In this document: piece after piece, positions 10,165 through 19,277 of the stretch
Position numbering within the stretch: position 1 is the stretch's first letter
How the letters are laid out: every line of letters starts with the position of its first letter
Assembly: GCA_002353815.1 (NCBI GenBank)
Contig: DEKK01000016.1
Location: 44,293 to 108,292 of the forward strand
Source: Bifidobacteriaceae bacterium UBA2724
GTDB taxonomy: Bacteria; Actinomycetota; Actinomycetes; Actinomycetales; Bifidobacteriaceae
Direction of reading: 5' to 3'
Length of the DNA stretch: 64,000 nucleotides
Position numbers and translations under genes: made by a program
Notes under the pieces: model-generated
What the model was told of the DNA's origin: nothing
Database searches by the model: none
The model's input: only the letters and a program-made list of their open reading frames with translations

Positions 10165-12945
10165 CTATTCGTCACGTTCTGATGCGACATTATCAGCGTC
10201 TTGCGACGTAGACGGCGAATTTTCAGCATTGCCTTCAGTTCCTTCACCGGATGCAGACACCTGCGCGACTTCGACCGCCACGGCGGCGTTCGGGGACTCC
10301 GAGCCGTCGTCGTCGGAATTATCATCTTCGTTACGTGCGATGGAGATGATTTCGTCGCCGATGCCAGGCTTGGCGAGGGTGACGCCCTGGGTGTTGCGCC
10401 CCGTGCGGTTGATCTCGGAGACGTCGGAACGGATGACCTTGCCGGACTTCATGATGGCGAGGATCTGGTCACCGTCGTTGACGACGACGGCGCCCACGAT
10501 CGTGCCGCGTCCTTCGACGACGTTCATGGCCTTGACGCCGTAGCCATTGCGACCCTGCAGACGGTATTCGCTCAGGGCGGTGCGCTTGGCGTAGCCCTCG
10601 GACGTCACGACGAGCAGATCGGCGTCGGAATCGGCGGGGATGACGTCCATGCTCAGCAGCAGGTCGTCACCCGGATCGCCCTTGAACTTCATGCCCTGCA
10701 CGCCGCCGGTGCTGCGTCCCATCGGTCGCAGCGTGGCGTCGTCCGCAGAGAAGCGCACGGACATGCCCTTCTCGGACACCAGGATGATATTATCCTGTGC
10801 ATTGCACAGGGCGGCTCCAATCAGTTCGTCGGTGACCGGGACCTCGTTGCCGTCGTCGTCAGTGGTGGTCGCACCTTCGATCTGGGCGAGCCTGATGGCA
10901 ATCAGGCCTCCCTGGCGCGGCGAATCGTATTCCGCGAGCTTCGTCTTCTTGACCTTGCCGCTGCGGGTGGAGAGCACCAGGTACTGCGCGTCGTCGTAGC
11001 CATGAAGCGACAGCACCTGCTGGATTCTCTCGCCCATCTCCAGCTGGAGCAGGTTGGCGACGTGCTGGCCTTTGGAGTCGCGTCCGCCTTCCGGAACCTC
11101 GTAGGCCTTGAGGCGATACACGCGGCCCTTGTTGGTGAAGAACAGCAGCCAGTTGTGCGTGCTCGTGAGGAAGAAGTGGTCGACCACGTCGTCCTCGCGC
11201 AGCTTGGCACCCTTGATGCCCTTGCCGCCACGGTGCTGGGCGCGGTATTCATCCACCTTTGTGCGCTTGATATAGCCGCCGTGTGTGACGGTGACCACGA
11301 CGTTCTCGTCGGCGATGAGGTCTTCCATGTTGACCTCGCCCGAATACGGCAGGATGCGGGTGCGGCGGTCGTCGCCGTATTTCTCCACGATCTCGTCGAG
11401 CTCGTCGCCCACGATCTTGCGCTGGCGGTCTTTGCTGGCGAGGATGTCGTTGTAATCGGCGATCTTGCGCTGCAGTTCCTCATGCTCGTCGAGGATCTTC
11501 TGACGTTCGAGGGCTGCCAGGCGGCGCAGCTGCATGGCGAGGATGGCGTCGGCCTGCACCTCGTCCACGTCGAGCAGCTTCATAAGCCCGTCGCGCGCGT
11601 CCTCCACGGTCGGGGAACGGCGGATGAGCGCGATGACCTCGTCGATCATGTCGAGGGCCTTGAGATAGCCCTGCAGAATGTGATCGCGCTCCTCAGCCTC
11701 GCGCTTGAGGTAGCGAGTGCGCCTTTCGATGACGTCAAGCTGGTGGTCCACCCAGTGCTTGATGAACGCGTCGAGGCTCAGCGTGCGCGGCACTCCGTCG
11801 ACAAGCGCCAGCATGTTGGCGCCGAACGTCTGCTGCAGCTGCGTGTGCTTGTACAGATTGTTGAGGACGACCTTCGGCACGGCGTCGCGCTTGAGCACGA
11901 GCACCAGGCGCTGGCCGGTGCGGCCGGACGTCTCATCGCGCATGTCGGCGATGCCAGTGATCTTGCCTTCGCGCACGGCTTCGCGGATCGAAACGACTAG
12001 GCGGTCGGGGTTGACCTGGTACGGCAGCTCGGTGACGACCAGGCACATGCGGCCGCGGATCTCTTCGGTGTTCACGACGGCGCGCATGGTGATGAGACCA
12101 CGTCCCGTGCGGTATGCCTCCTCGATGCCCTTGTGGCCGAGAATCGTCGCTCCGGTGGGGAAGTCCGGGCCTTTGATGCGTTCGATGAGCGCGTTGAGCA
12201 GCTCCTCGCGCGTCGCCTCGGGGTGGTCGAGCGCCCAGTGCACGCCGTCTGCGACCTCGCGCATGTTGTGCGGAGGGATGTTCGTGGCCATGCCCACGGC
12301 GATGCCACTGGAACCGTTGACCAGCAGGTTCGGGAACCGGCTGGGCAGCACGACGGGCTCCTGCGTCTTGCCGTCATAGTTCGGCTGGAAGTCCACGGTG
12401 TCTTTGTCGATGTCGCGCACCATCTCCATGGCGAGCGGCGCCATGCGGCATTCCGTGTAACGCATTGCGGCCGCGGGGTCGTCGCCCGGCGAGCCGAAGT
12501 TGCCCTGGCCGTCCACGAGCAGGTAGCGCATGCTCCACGGCTGGGCCATGCGCACCAGTGTGTCGTAGATGGCGGCGTCGCCATGGGGGTGGTACTTACC
12601 CATGACGTCACCCACGACGCGCGAACACTTGTTGTAGCCGCGGTCGGGGCGGTATCCGCCGTCGTACATCGCGTAGATCACACGGCGGTGCACGGGCTTC
12701 ATGCCGTCGCGTACGTCGGGGAGCGCGCGTTCCACAATCACCGACAGTGCATACGCGAGGTAGGATTCGCGCATCTCTTGCTGCAGGTCAATCGGCTGCA
12801 CGCGCTGCCCCTTCATGAGGCCGTAGTCGGTGGTGTCGGCCTCCTGCGGGCTCAACGGCTCGGAGTTGTTGTCGAGCCCATTGAGCTGCTCTTCATTGTC
12901 TGGTTCTTCGCCGGATCCGTTGTTGGTGTTGTTGTCGTCTGCCAT
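10165..12945 (-). CDS. gyrA: DNA gyrase subunit A
   Basis: A 926-residue DNA gyrase A subunit, the DNA breakage-reunion part of the A2B2 enzyme that introduces negative supercoils. The catalytic tyrosine is Tyr163 in MRYTECRM. The quinolone region reads HPHGDAAIYD at 119-128, with Ala124 where E. coli has Ser83 and Asp128 at the Asp87 position. The C-terminal beta-pinwheel is present, including a GyrA-box-like QGRNGYGVK. The last 70 residues form an acidic/Ser-rich tail, longer than usual. AAGGAA lies 9 nt before the ATG. It sits downstream of gyrB, separated by a 307 bp gap with repeats. Confidence 0.97.
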   Translation of the reverse strand: MADDNNTNNGSGEEPDNEEQLNGLDNNSEPLSPQEADTTDYGLMKGQRVQPIDLQQEMRESYLAYALSVIVERALPDVRDGMKPVHRRVIYAMYDGGYRPDRGYNKCSRVVGDVMGKYHPHGDAAIYDTLVRMAQPWSMRYLLVDGQGNFGSPGDDPAAAMRYTECRMAPLAMEMVRDIDKDTVDFQPNYDGKTQEPVVLPSRFPNLLVNGSSGIAVGMATNIPPHNMREVADGVHWALDHPEATREELLNALIERIKGPDFPTGATILGHKGIEEAYRTGRGLITMRAVVNTEEIRGRMCLVVTELPYQVNPDRLVVSIREAVREGKITGIADMRDETSGRTGQRLVLVLKRDAVPKVVLNNLYKHTQLQQTFGANMLALVDGVPRTLSLDAFIKHWVDHQLDVIERRTRYLKREAEERDHILQGYLKALDMIDEVIALIRRSPTVEDARDGLMKLLDVDEVQADAILAMQLRRLAALERQKILDEHEELQRKIADYNDILASKDRQRKIVGDELDEIVEKYGDDRRTRILPYSGEVNMEDLIADENVVVTVTHGGYIKRTKVDEYRAQHRGGKGIKGAKLREDDVVDHFFLTSTHNWLLFFTNKGRVYRLKAYEVPEGGRDSKGQHVANLLQLEMGERIQQVLSLHGYDDAQYLVLSTRSGKVKKTKLAEYDSPRQGGLIAIRLAQIEGATTTDDDGNEVPVTDELIGAALCNAQDNIILVSEKGMSVRFSADDATLRPMGRSTGGVQGMKFKGDPGDDLLLSMDVIPADSDADLLVVTSEGYAKRTALSEYRLQGRNGYGVKAMNVVEGRGTIVGAVVVNDGDQILAIMKSGKVIRSDVSEINRTGRNTQGVTLAKPGIGDEIISIARNEDDNSDDDGSESPNAAVAVEVAQVSASGEGTEGNAENSPSTSQDADNVASERDE

Positions 12946-13252
12946 TGTGTGGATTCCTTATTGGTATTGTGCAATCCCGCGGTGTCGCTGCGATTAGGCG
13001 TTGGCGCGACTCGGGCGGTTTGCTTCACGACTGGTGTCTCGGTGCGGTGTGTCGCATGTGGTGCGCAGGGGTTCGGGGATGTCGATGTGTGGTCAGACCA
13101 CATTGTCGTCATTCGTCGCCTGGCCGCCACCGTCCGTTCTCCGCCGAAAGCGGAAAGATGAGGCGGCACGGTCGGCAACGTCGTTTTTCTGTTGTGCTGT
13201 TACTTTGTGGTCGAACTACATTGTGGTCTGACTACATTCACATCCGAACCCG
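12946..13252. other. gyrB-gyrA intergenic region with three imperfect palindromes
   Basis: No gene is seen in these 307 bp. Three copies of a 15-bp near-palindrome occur: TGTGGTCAGACCACA at 13088-13102 (perfect arms), TGTGGTCGAACTACA at 13206-13220 and TGTGGTCTGACTACA at 13222-13236. The last two are exactly 16 bp apart and lie just after the gyrB stop. They could be operator half-sites or part of an RNA structure controlling gyrA. Confidence 0.5.
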
Positions 13253-15370
13253 TCAGGCGTCGATAAACCGGGCGTCGTGCGCGTTGCGCTGGATGAACAG
13301 TCGCCTCGGCTCCACATCGTCGCCCATGAGCATCGAGAAGGTCTCGTCGGCCTGTGCGGCGTCTTCGATGTGGATCTGCTTGAGGATTCGGTGTTCGGGG
13401 TCCATGGTCGTCTCCCACAGCTCCTGATAGGTCATCTCACCCAGGCCCTTGTAGCGCTGGATTCCTTCGCCCTTCGGCAGCTGCTTGCCGGCGGCCTTGC
13501 CCTCTTTGAGCACGCGGTCGCGCTCGGCGTCGGTGTACACGAAATCATGCGGACCCTTCGTCCACTTGATGCGGTACAGCGGCGGCATGGCCACATACAC
13601 ATACCCGGCATAGATCATGGGGCGCATGTAGCGGAAGAACAGCGTAAGGTTCAGCGTGGCGATATGCGCACCGTCCACATCGGCATCGGCCATGATGATG
13701 ATCTTGTGGTACCGCACCTTGCTGACGTCGAAATTCTCGCCGTATCCGCCGCCGATGGCGGTGATGAGCGATTCGATGGTGTCGGACTTCATCATGCGGT
13801 CAAGCGATGCGCGCTCCGTGTTGAGAATCTTGCCTCGCAGCGGCAGGATCGCCTGCGTGATGGGGTTGCGGCCCTGAATGGCGGAGCCACCTGCCGAATC
13901 GCCCTCGACGATGAACAGCTCGCACTCGGAAGGATCGTTGGACTGGCAGTCCTTGAGCTTGTCGGGCATGCCGGCGGATTCGAAAATCGACTTGCGCCGC
14001 GTCGATTCGCGAGCCTTCTTGGCCGCGATGCGGGCGCGCGACGCCTCCATGCCCTTCATGACGATGGCCTTGGCCTCGTTGGGGTGCGCATCGAACCAGT
14101 CGTTGAGCTTCTCGTTCATGACGCGCTGCACGAAGGTCTTGGCTTCGGGGTTGCCGAGCTTCGTCTTGGTCTGGCCTTCGAACTGCGGGTTCGTGAGCTT
14201 GACCGACACGACCGCCACGAGCCCTTCGCGCACGTCGTCGCCCGACAGGTTCTCGTCCTTGTCTTTCAGGATTCCCTTGTCGCGCGCGTAGCGGTTGATG
14301 AGCGTGGTCAGCGCGGCGCGGAAGCCCTCTTCATGGCTGCCGCCCTCGGTGGTGGTGATGGTGTTGGCGAAGGTATACACGGATTCCGAATACGCCGTGG
14401 TCCACTGAAGGGCGATCTCCGCGGAGATGCCGAGATTCAGGTCTTCGGCGGCGAAATCGATGATGTCTTCTTCCACAGGCGTGGTGTGTTTCGCCTTGAC
14501 GAGGTACTCCACGTAGTCGCGGATGCCGTTGTCGTATTTGTACGTCGCGCTCTGGTGCAGCTCCTCGACCGCATTGTCGCCGTCGCCGGCAACCTCATCG
14601 CCGGCCTCGTCGACGTGACGCATGTCGGTGAGGCTGATCTTGAGCCCCTTGTTGAGGAACGCCATCTGCTGGAAGCGGCTGCGCAAGGTCTCGAAGTCAT
14701 ACACCGTGGTTTCGAAAATCGCGGGGTCCGCCCAGAAGGTCACCGAGGTACCGGTGGATTCGCCTTCTGCCATGGGCTCGCCCTTGGCCAGCGGTGCCAC
14801 GGGCTTCTGGTTCACGTAATCCTGCGTCCAGTGATATCCCTGGCGGCGAACTTCAATGTGCATGCGTGTCGACAATGCGTTGACCACGGAGATACCCACG
14901 CCGTGCAGACCGCCGGAGACGGCATAGCCGCCACCGCCGAACTTGCCGCCGGCATGGAGCTTGGTCATCACGACCTCGACGCCGGACTTGTTTTCGCCAG
15001 GCACGTTGTCGACGGGGATTCCTCGTCCGTCATCGACGACGCAGATGCCGTTGTCGGGCAGAATCGTGACCTCGATGTGGGTCGCGTAGCCTGCAAGGGC
15101 CTCGTCGACCGAATTGTCGACAATCTCGTAAACAAGATGATGCAGACCACGCGGACCTGTGGAACCGATGTACATGCCAGGACGCACGCGCACCGCCTCA
15201 AGGCCTTCGAGGACCTTCAGATCGGACGCATCATAATGCTTCGGCGCAAGTGAGTCGTCGAGCTGTTCATCCTGCAGATCGTCCTGCCGGATGTCCTGCT
15301 CAGACTCCGCCGCATTGAGCTGGGCATCATGGGAGGTGTCATCGGGCTGCTCGTTGATGGAATCGGCCAC
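13253..15370 (-). CDS. gyrB: DNA gyrase subunit B
   Basis: About 705 residues, the ATPase subunit of gyrase. It shows the GHKL ATP-binding N-terminus (EIVDNSVDEALAG, DDGRGIPVD, GGLHGVGISVVNAL), the transducer domain, and the TOPRIM signatures EGDSAGGSA, PLRGKILN and DADVDGAHI. The C-terminal QRYKGLGEM is diagnostic. The GTG at 15370 is chosen because AAAGGAAG lies at proper distance; a TTG one codon upstream is the alternative. The first 50 residues are an acidic, Gln/Asp-rich extension before the usual start region. It is transcribed away from the origin, in the direction of replication. Confidence 0.96.
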   Translation of the reverse strand: MADSINEQPDDTSHDAQLNAAESEQDIRQDDLQDEQLDDSLAPKHYDASDLKVLEGLEAVRVRPGMYIGSTGPRGLHHLVYEIVDNSVDEALAGYATHIEVTILPDNGICVVDDGRGIPVDNVPGENKSGVEVVMTKLHAGGKFGGGGYAVSGGLHGVGISVVNALSTRMHIEVRRQGYHWTQDYVNQKPVAPLAKGEPMAEGESTGTSVTFWADPAIFETTVYDFETLRSRFQQMAFLNKGLKISLTDMRHVDEAGDEVAGDGDNAVEELHQSATYKYDNGIRDYVEYLVKAKHTTPVEEDIIDFAAEDLNLGISAEIALQWTTAYSESVYTFANTITTTEGGSHEEGFRAALTTLINRYARDKGILKDKDENLSGDDVREGLVAVVSVKLTNPQFEGQTKTKLGNPEAKTFVQRVMNEKLNDWFDAHPNEAKAIVMKGMEASRARIAAKKARESTRRKSIFESAGMPDKLKDCQSNDPSECELFIVEGDSAGGSAIQGRNPITQAILPLRGKILNTERASLDRMMKSDTIESLITAIGGGYGENFDVSKVRYHKIIIMADADVDGAHIATLNLTLFFRYMRPMIYAGYVYVAMPPLYRIKWTKGPHDFVYTDAERDRVLKEGKAAGKQLPKGEGIQRYKGLGEMTYQELWETTMDPEHRILKQIHIEDAAQADETFSMLMGDDVEPRRLFIQRNAHDARFIDA

Positions 15371-15523
15371 CAAAACTTCCTTTCTTGCAAAACGGCGCTA
15401 AAAATCCAACGTTATCGTCGCCGTCTCATACGCAATCATGCCCTAGAAGCCACAAAAACGGCCTTCTAAGGCACGCACACATATCCATAGGTAATCCTAC
15501 TAGGGACCCGGGACCCTCGGGGC

Positions 15524-16066
15524 TTAGAAATAGGTGTCTCGCACGCCACGGCCTTTGACATCCCATTTTCCGCGACGGAACGAATAGTCGTTGGCGGCGG
15601 TCACTTTGATGTCATTGATTTTCAGGCCTTCCACACGGTCATTGATTGTTTTTACGAGACGCGGAACCATGAATTTGAGCTGCTCTCGCCAGGTCGTGCT
15701 GCGCGGCCTGATCGTGAGCACGCCATCTTCGAGGGAAACCGGCGTGCAATTATGTGCAATTCCTTCACCAACGACATCCGCCCAATGGTTGGTGAGCTGC
15801 GCCAGTGCGATGCCGCGGCGCCAGACCGGGTCCTTCATCTGCAGCGCGATCTGGAACGACAGCGGCTTGGGGTCGCGATGGGGCTTGCCGAAGTTCTCGC
15901 GCGCGATGCGACGGCGTTCACGGTCGGAAATAGCCAGGTCCGGGCAATACAGGTTGAAGATTTTCTCGGCGAGCGTCGAGGGATTGAACCTGAGCGCTTC
16001 CGCGATGGGCTTGCCGGGCACGCCACCGCTGTTGTCGCCACTGTTGCTGTCACCACTGCGCCGCAT
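15524..16066 (-). CDS. DUF721 family protein, DciA-like
   Basis: A 180-residue DUF721 protein. The domain (WADVVGEGIAHNCTPVSLEDGVLTIRPRSTTWREQLKF) occupies about residues 85-155. DUF721 includes DciA, the ancestral loader of the replicative helicase in bacteria lacking DnaC/DnaI. The position between recF and gyrB is the standard actinobacterial one and fits a replication role, but loading activity here is inferred. A strong AAGGAGGA precedes the ATG. It overlaps the recF 3' end by 17 bp, suggesting translational coupling. Confidence 0.85.
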   Translation of the reverse strand: MRRSGDSNSGDNSGGVPGKPIAEALRFNPSTLAEKIFNLYCPDLAISDRERRRIARENFGKPHRDPKPLSFQIALQMKDPVWRRGIALAQLTNHWADVVGEGIAHNCTPVSLEDGVLTIRPRSTTWREQLKFMVPRLVKTINDRVEGLKINDIKVTAANDYSFRRGKWDVKGRGVRDTYF

Positions 16067-17234
16067 CGGAATCCTCCTTGACCTGGCGCACGTCGATCAT
16101 CGTGGCCTCGATTCCCTGCGGCACGTCGCTTTCCGCGGCCACGGTGATGATCACCTGCTCCTGGCGTGATGCGAAATCGACGATCTGTTTCCGTCTGGTC
16201 GCATCCAGCTGCGAAAACACATCGTCGAGGATGAGAATCGGCGGATTGTCGGAGCCAAGCGTCTTGAAAAGCGCCATCTTGAGAGCAAGCGCCATGGTCC
16301 ACATCTCGCCGTTGCTGGCGTATTCCCTGGCGGGCATGCCATCGAGCAGGAACACCACATCGTCTTTGTGGGGACCTATCAGGTTGCGCCCCTGTGCCAG
16401 CTCGCCATCGAAAATCCGCTGAAAATGCTGGCTGATGCCCAGCCGCACGTCGTCAACGGGCTGCGCGTCTCCGGACTGGAAGGCAATGTCGCCCAACTCG
16501 GCCGCCATGTCCGCGAATCCCGGTTTGTAGACCAGTGTCGCCGTGCTGCCGTCATGCGCCAGATCGGCATAGATCGAGCTGAAATCCGCCGACAGTCTCT
16601 CGCAGATGCTTGCCCTGTCGTGCGTCAGCTTCATGCCCAAGTCGCAGAAACTCGATGTCCACACATCCAACTCGCCGAAGAACTGCGAGATGTCGCCGCC
16701 CTCCATGCGCATCTGCCCCATGCGTTTGAGCAACGCCGCGCGCTGCTTGGCCACATGCCCGAATTTCTGCATGGTGTCGTAATAGTCGAAAACGAGCTGC
16801 GAGCCCGCGGAATCCAAGAAGTCCCGGCGCCGCGACGGATCCATGGAGACGAGCAGCTGGTCGTCCGGTGCAAAGACGACGGTGCGCACTTTGCCCACGA
16901 TGTCGCGCAAATACACGCTTTTGTCGCTGTTGATACGGCCACGGTTGGCCCCTTTCACGGGAATCGTCGCCGTGAACGTGGTAGTGCGGCCCTCAAATGT
17001 CGCGGCGTTCACCACGTTCGCCCGGACCACGGCCGATGTCTCGCCGCGTTCGACAAGCGGCATCGACGAGCTCACTCGGTGCGAGGTTCCGGTGGCCAGA
17101 AATTCAATCGCCTCCACGATGTTCGTTTTTCCCAACCCATTGCGCCCGTACAGGACATTGATGCCCGGTGTGAAATCGACGAGGCAATGCCTCCACGAAC
17201 GGAAGTGGTCGAGAACCACGCGTGTCACATGCAT
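16050..17234 (-). CDS. recF: DNA replication/repair protein RecF
   Basis: A 394-residue SMC-like ATPase of gap repair and RecA loading. The Walker A motif GRNGLGKTNIVEAI lies at about residues 30-43. Near the C-terminus are the ABC-type signature region (ASNGEMWTMALALKMA) and Walker B with the following aspartates (ILILDDVFSQLD). Length is typical. It begins 18 nt after the dnaN stop and overlaps the DUF721 start, so dnaN-recF-DUF721 probably form one transcript. The ribosome site is weak. Confidence 0.95.
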   Translation of the reverse strand: MHVTRVVLDHFRSWRHCLVDFTPGINVLYGRNGLGKTNIVEAIEFLATGTSHRVSSSMPLVERGETSAVVRANVVNAATFEGRTTTFTATIPVKGANRGRINSDKSVYLRDIVGKVRTVVFAPDDQLLVSMDPSRRRDFLDSAGSQLVFDYYDTMQKFGHVAKQRAALLKRMGQMRMEGGDISQFFGELDVWTSSFCDLGMKLTHDRASICERLSADFSSIYADLAHDGSTATLVYKPGFADMAAELGDIAFQSGDAQPVDDVRLGISQHFQRIFDGELAQGRNLIGPHKDDVVFLLDGMPAREYASNGEMWTMALALKMALFKTLGSDNPPILILDDVFSQLDATRRKQIVDFASRQEQVIITVAAESDVPQGIEATMIDVRQVKEDSDAAQW

Positions 17235-17252
17235 AGATTCGATGCGCCGCCG

Positions 17253-18395
17253 TCAGTCGCTGAAGTGCACGGTCGCGAGCATGTAGCGGAAGTCGGTGGA
17301 CTCATCGGAGTCGGCTTCCTGCTGTCCGTTGATCTCGACGATCTTGCGCGAGACGTCCTTGCGCGGGGCGTCCACCATCTTGATCCGCACATACGGCTCA
17401 TCGATGGCCTTGAACCCTTCGACAAGATTCGAGGGGTTGAACGCCACGGCCAGGTCCTCGCCGTCGTAGTCGACGGGGATGGTTTCGGACGCCTGGGACT
17501 CGTCGGCCGCCCCGGCATACAGCGTCAGGCCGTCGTGCGCGAAGCTGAAGCGCACCATGGATTTGTGATCGGACACCAATGAGACACGCTGGAGCGCGCC
17601 GAGCACGTCGTTGCGGTTGAGCACGGCCTGATACGGATATTCCTTGGGGAACATCGAACCGACGTTCGGGAATTCGCTCGACATCAGCTGCATGGTCGAC
17701 ACACGGCCGGCGTTCTCAACGGCCAGCAGCTTGGGGTCATCGGGGTCGAAGCTCAGCGTGACGTTCTGCGTGGTGTCGATGGTCCGCGCCACATCGCTGA
17801 GCAGCGAGCCGCGCACCAGGATCGAGGTGGCGATGTCCGGATTCACTGGGGTCCACGAGAACGTCACCTGGGACACGCGGAAGCTGTCGGTGGACGACAT
17901 GGTGACCTTGTTGCCGTTGAATTCCATGAGGATGGCCGTGAGGATCGGACGGTTCGTGTTCTTCGCCACAGAGACCGAAGCCTGGGCGATGGCATGGGCA
18001 AGCGTCTCGCCATCGACCTGACCAATGGATTCTGGGATTTCCGGCATGGAAGGGTAGTCGGATTCCGGCATGAGCTGCAGCACGAACTTGGACTTGCCGC
18101 TTCTGATGATGAGGCGCGATCCCTCGGTCACCAAAGTCGTTTTCTCAGCAGGCAGGTTCTTGGCGATGTCCGCGAGAAGCTTGCCCAGCACAATGATGGT
18201 GCCCGCTTCCTCTATGGAAGCCTCGATATGGTGACGTGCGGTCACTTCGTAATTGAACACCGAGAGATTGAGGATTCCATCGGCTGCATCAAGCTTTACG
18301 CCGGCAAGGATCGGCGCTGCCGGGCGCGGCGAAATGATGTGGGTAGTCCAATTCACGGCATTGGCGAAATCCTGGGAATTGACTTCAAGCTTCAC
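17253..18395 (-). CDS. dnaN: DNA polymerase III beta sliding clamp
   Basis: A 380-residue beta clamp with three repeated DNA-clamp domains; it encircles DNA and tethers the polymerase. Recognisable segments are FANAVNWTTHIISPRPAAPILAGVKLDA at the start, FRVSQVTF in the middle and a clamp C-terminus ending YMLATVHFSD. The start is a GTG at 18395 with AGAGGAAG upstream. It lies downstream of dnaA across an 882 bp gap rich in DnaA boxes, the standard actinobacterial arrangement. Confidence 0.96.
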   Translation of the reverse strand: MKLEVNSQDFANAVNWTTHIISPRPAAPILAGVKLDAADGILNLSVFNYEVTARHHIEASIEEAGTIIVLGKLLADIAKNLPAEKTTLVTEGSRLIIRSGKSKFVLQLMPESDYPSMPEIPESIGQVDGETLAHAIAQASVSVAKNTNRPILTAILMEFNGNKVTMSSTDSFRVSQVTFSWTPVNPDIATSILVRGSLLSDVARTIDTTQNVTLSFDPDDPKLLAVENAGRVSTMQLMSSEFPNVGSMFPKEYPYQAVLNRNDVLGALQRVSLVSDHKSMVRFSFAHDGLTLYAGAADESQASETIPVDYDGEDLAVAFNPSNLVEGFKAIDEPYVRIKMVDAPRKDVSRKIVEINGQQEADSDESTDFRYMLATVHFSD

Positions 18396-18796
18396 GGTAT
18401 CGGCTTCCTCTTCGAACGTCTGTTTCTGGTCTTCATTCTACAGAACGGTTGATCGGCTTGTTCGCTCTCAGCATTATGCCGGCTGATTCATTGACAGAGT
18501 GAGGCTCACAGGGCGAAGCAGTCAAAGAGCATCGGGGGAGAAGAGAAAGAGCAACGGGAAAGACGTTTAGTAAACACCGCCTGCAGATTCTCAATAAGGA
18601 ATCCTAAGCCAACAAAATCTATATGCAACACATTGCATATTTATGCAAGTGGTAGACATGCAACCTCTGCGTGAATAACATTACTACTCTCTTTACATGT
18701 CATTAGATGTAGTAATAGTGCCTGTGGATTTGTCGATAACTCTGTTGATGCTTCGGTTTCAAGCCGCGTCGCGCGATCCCCTCCTTGTGGAAACGA

Positions 18797-18834
18797 TGTG
18801 GATAACCTGTTGACAAAACAAGCACTTATCCACA
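18797..18834. promoter_or_regulatory. Pair of perfect DnaA boxes
   Basis: TGTGGATAA at 18797-18805 and TTATCCACA at 18826-18834, in opposite orientation and 20 bp apart. They are the core of the putative origin cluster. Confidence 0.8.
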
Positions 18835-18941
18835 CGATTTTTAAGCTTCGAAACTGTCCTCATTTTCCAACGATTTATCGACATTCTATACACGGATTAT
18901 CCACCGAAAAAAGACTGTTATTCACGGGCTTAGCCCATATC

Positions 18942-18962
18942 TGTGGAAAACGATGTGGATAA
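18942..18962 (-). promoter_or_regulatory. Tandem DnaA boxes
   Basis: TGTGGAAAA at 18942-18950 (one mismatch) and TGTGGATAA at 18954-18962 (perfect), same orientation, 12 bp start to start. Confidence 0.75.
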
Positions 18963-19277
18963 CTCTGGGGACTTTTTGCCTTCTTTCGCCCCTTGGTAGT
19001 CTCTTGTGGGAGATTTTGGACGCTCGCGTGACGATACTGACCGGAGCGCTGCGCCTTCCGCACAAGAAACTCATCCGCACCTTGCAAAACGGTGGCATGT
19101 CTGCATATTCGGGATTTTTGATGCAATACCGCGGCGGCGTCAGGTTCCATCAATCGACTAATCCGCCGCCATGTTCTGATCACCGGAACCCTTCGTTGAC
19201 CACTGGCGAAGCGCTTGCCGGCGTTGCCCTCGGCTTCCTTGCCCTTTTGTGCCTGTTTGTGCCGGCCGCAGTCCGAT

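Larger units (their letters stand above)
18396..19277. other. oriC: dnaA-dnaN intergenic region, probable oriC
   Basis: These 882 bp hold a cluster of DnaA boxes. Perfect TTATCCACA/TGTGGATAA copies are at 18797-18805, 18826-18834 and 18954-18962. Near matches are at 18731-18739, 18875-18883, 18897-18905 and 18942-18950, with weaker ones at 18723, 18786 and 18918. An AT-rich stretch at about 18580-18720 could be the unwinding element; it includes the inverted repeat ATATGCAA/TTGCATAT at 18621-18640. The half nearer dnaA (19010-19277) is GC-richer and shows no gene. Gene orientation diverges around dnaA/rpmH, supporting an origin here. Confidence 0.8.

Noticed and set aside
13277..15253. 658-codon rightward frame opposite gyrB
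   Set aside because: Shadow of gyrB.
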